8,084 bases of DNA, from contig CAWUSA010000013.1 in NCBI GenBank assembly GCA_963925545.1, forward strand, positions 1 to 8,084. Direction: 5' to 3'. The notes beneath the pieces were generated by a model, which saw only the letters and a program-made list of their open reading frames with translations, was not told where the DNA came from and made no database searches. Positions within the stretch are counted from its first letter, which is position 1; every line of letters starts with the position of its first letter. Source of the DNA: TMED14 sp963925545 (GTDB lineage: Bacteria; Bacteroidota; Bacteroidia; Flavobacteriales; Schleiferiaceae). Below, one piece after another: positions 6,920 through 8,084 of the stretch. A program made the position numbers and the translations under genes.

Positions 6920-7303
6920 ATGAGAAAATTATTAGCTGTAGTAATAGTCTTAGCAGCAATGTTTACGGGCTGTAAGAAGATCACTCCAAATTACACAATG
7001 GAAGGTAAATGGACATATCCAGGGAATAGCCTGAACACAATGTATATCTACGAAAACGGTATACGTTATACTTATTATTGTACGAGTGGTAATTGTGATT
7101 CTCTATATCATACTTTTCAAGCGGGTGACACAAACGCCTTACCAGGAACTAACAATTACACATTTGTTAATGATACACTAACCGTTGATTTGAATTTTGG
7201 AAACGAATTAGTTACTCCAATTACATTTGAATGTGATGGTGCTAAAGCAATCTTTATAACACCTGATTATAGTCTAGTTAAATTATCTTCTGGTTGTAAT
7301 TAA
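6920..7303 (+). CDS. Small lipocalin-like lipoprotein of unknown function
   Basis: A 127-residue protein with a typical lipoprotein signal: MRKLLAVVIVLAAMFTGC, lipobox FTGC with acylated C18, followed by KK. The mature part begins with 'MEGKWTYPG' (27-35), an opening often seen in lipocalin-like Bacteroidota lipoproteins. Beta-strand-like segments follow, about 40-53, 77-91, 98-104 and 109-121. Four cysteines remain after C18 (C54, C59, C105 and C126), so two disulfides are possible outside the cytoplasm, perhaps C54-C59 and C105-C126. No catalytic motif is seen. It has its own strong promoter and a strong intrinsic terminator 55 bases after the stop, so it can be transcribed alone. The gene is among the most A+T-rich in the window. 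Family assignment beyond 'lipocalin-like' is not supported. Confidence 0.75.
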   Translation: MRKLLAVVIVLAAMFTGCKKITPNYTMEGKWTYPGNSLNTMYIYENGIRYTYYCTSGNCDSLYHTFQAGDTNALPGTNNYTFVNDTLTVDLNFGNELVTPITFECDGAKAIFITPDYSLVKLSSGCN

Positions 7304-7358
7304 CATTGAACCGTCTATATGATTAAGTGATTAAAACTACTTGACGCATAAAACAAAG

Positions 7359-7385
7359 AGCCTCTTCTTCGGAAGGGGCTTTTTT
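7359..7385 (+). terminator. Rho-independent terminator after the small lipoprotein gene
   Basis: A 9-bp stem, AGCCTCTTC (7359-7367) with GAAGGGGCT (7372-7380), closes a TTCG tetraloop with only one G-U pair. It runs into a T tract (7380-7385). A short A-rich run precedes it, so weak action in the other direction is conceivable. It ends transcription of the gene stopping at 7303 and possibly of the hydrolase transcript. Confidence 0.9.
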
Positions 7386-7496
7386 ATGAGGTCAAGTGTC
7401 GCTGGAGGAGCGATATGCCAGTTCTACGAGAAAACAGCCTCTCTAACGACACTTCAGCAAGTAATGGGACATAGTCTCCTTGACTTACCTATTTAA
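7386..7496 (+). pseudogene. Remnant resembling a tyrosine recombinase C-terminal segment
   Basis: This frame reads from an ATG at 7386 to TAA at 7494-7496 (36 codons). Codons at 7440-7475 give SLTTLQQVMGHS, the helix and 'GHS' conserved in XerC/D- and phage-integrase-type recombinases just before the catalytic tyrosine region. The preceding codons (FYEKTA) fall where 'LLENGV' is expected. Further upstream the expected RH(S)YAT block is absent in this frame, but another frame at 7399-7419 reads SLEERYA, as if a frameshift had occurred. The stop comes seven codons after GHS, before any catalytic Tyr. Only about 100 bases remain, squeezed between a terminator and the convergent lipoprotein gene. 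No function is expected. Chance resemblance is the main alternative. Confidence 0.42.
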
Positions 7497-7528
7497 GGGG
7501 ATTAGAAAAGTCTGGATTAATTCCCCTT
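7495..7528. terminator. Inverted repeat, weak terminator candidate between convergent units
   Basis: AAGGGGA (7495-7501) pairs with TCCCCTT (7522-7528). Inner TTA/TAA pairs extend the stem past one bulged base, with a loop of about 13. It overlaps the last codons of the SHOCT lipoprotein gene. On the plus strand it is followed by only four T, and on the minus strand by no T run, so the terminator call is weak. Confidence 0.25.
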
Positions 7529-8032
7529 TTCATTAAGTATTTTCTCTTTTTCCTTTTGAAACTCCTCTTCAGAGAGTATGCCTGCTTTTCTCAATTCGCC
7601 TAATTTTAATAGCCTGTCATATTTCGCATCAACTTTAGTAGCATTGTTTTTCTTAGCAATGATTTGCGTTGATGTTGTTGAGCCATTTGCACTAGCTGAT
7701 TTTATTGTTGTTGTAGAGTTAACGTTATTAAGCTCTGCAATTTCAACACTTTCATTTACTAGACGAAATGTTAAATCAACTTGTGGCCATATGCCAAAAC
7801 CTTGTTTAACTTCATTAACAGAGATAACTTCAAGTTCTTTGTTCCTGTTTTTAGCATAGATATCAGCGCTCTTAAAGACCTTTCGCCTTATGTTACCTAA
7901 AGGAACATAGCCACTTCTGCCATTACCTGACAATGTGTAAACACCGTCACCCATTGGCATAGCCAATCCCATTTTGACACCACAACCGGATACCGTAAAC
8001 AGTACAATTAACGCAAATAATATTTTCTTCAT
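7517..8032 (-). CDS. Lipoprotein with C-terminal SHOCT-like domain
   Basis: A 171-residue protein starting MKKILFALIVLFTVSGC; the lipobox VSGC predicts acylation at C17. A globular part (about 25-95) contains 'MGDGVYTLSGNG' (27-38), then an 'ADIYAKNRNKELEVISV' helix-strand unit (56-72) and 'PQVDLTFRLV' (83-92). This pattern recalls short bacterial envelope lipoproteins with a 'G-x-x-x-Y-x-(V/L)-S ... A-x-x-(F/Y)C' theme. A Ser/Thr/Asn/Ala-rich linker (about 100-135) leads to a charged helical hairpin at 138-167 (DRLLKLGELRKAGILSEEEFQKEKEKIL), a textbook SHOCT domain, which mediates oligomerisation or protein contacts. Its role is unknown. The gene faces the terminator and recombinase remnant tail to tail. 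The Lys-rich C-terminus and low G+C match the neighbouring accessory genes. Confidence 0.85.
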   Translation of the reverse strand: MKKILFALIVLFTVSGCGVKMGLAMPMGDGVYTLSGNGRSGYVPLGNIRRKVFKSADIYAKNRNKELEVISVNEVKQGFGIWPQVDLTFRLVNESVEIAELNNVNSTTTIKSASANGSTTSTQIIAKKNNATKVDAKYDRLLKLGELRKAGILSEEEFQKEKEKILNEKGN

Positions 8033-8051
8033 AATACAGGTTGTTATATTC

Positions 8052-8059
8052 TTAAAGTA
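8052..8059 (-). promoter_or_regulatory. Weak -7 candidate for the SHOCT lipoprotein gene
   Basis: On the minus strand TACTTTAA matches TAnnTTTG at six of eight positions and lies 19 bases before ATG at 8032, similar to the spacing in the other right-hand genes. No -33 partner is clear. Confidence 0.2.
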
Positions 8060-8084
8060 TTGGCTTATTTGAAGTAAAGTTACA

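Noticed and set aside
5726..7516. Integron-type cassette array with attC sites
   Set aside because: A GTTGAGC matches the core-site consensus, but no paired RYYYAAC at the proper distance and no repeated attC-like structure occurs between genes.
7578..7859. 93-codon open frame on the plus strand
   Set aside because: Antisense to the SHOCT lipoprotein gene, which has a lipobox and a clear domain.

Overview
The window looks like a Bacteroidota chromosome, probably Flavobacteriales-like (the order is a weaker inference). The evidence is a glycoside hydrolase ending in a type IX secretion (T9SS) type A sorting domain, TAnnTTTG-type promoter elements, no convincing Shine-Dalgarno sites, and several lipoboxes ending in Cys. 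No gene indicates an exact genus.

The left part (1 to about 4850) is of moderate G+C; hand counts give 31 of 60 at 541-600 and 29 of 60 at 4321-4380. It encodes envelope and secreted functions. On the minus strand lies a 920-residue secreted GH13 (alpha-amylase superfamily) enzyme, followed 23 bases downstream by the start of a PAP2-phosphatase-like protein that runs off the window. Divergent from the GH13 gene is a small exported protein, probably a beta-barrel. Convergent with that is a 362-residue probable outer-membrane barrel protein. The three genes with their own upstream regions each have a -7-like octamer exactly four bases before ATG, which suggests leaderless transcripts.

The right part (about 4860 to 8084) is more A+T-rich (18 to 20 G+C of 60 in lines 6301, 7201 and 7801, though 5521-5580 has 27) and resembles an accessory segment. 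It holds a stand-alone YgjP-like metallopeptidase-fold protein, a lipid-anchored prolyl-iminopeptidase-like hydrolase, a small lipocalin-like lipoprotein with a strong intrinsic terminator behind it, a short remnant resembling a tyrosine recombinase C-terminus, and a lipoprotein ending in a SHOCT-like helical hairpin. Candidate promoters here sit 18 to 23 bases before the ATG, unlike those on the left.

Together the left genes suggest extracellular alpha-glucan breakdown plus envelope proteins, although no SusC/D pair or other saccharide genes are visible. The right genes show no obvious shared pathway beyond three predicted lipoproteins. Their composition, mixed orientation and the recombinase scrap suggest acquisition by transfer. 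I see no tRNA, rRNA, CRISPR array or intact mobile element, and no gene-free stretch over 300 bases. I did not find convincing evidence of a new defence or biosynthetic system.
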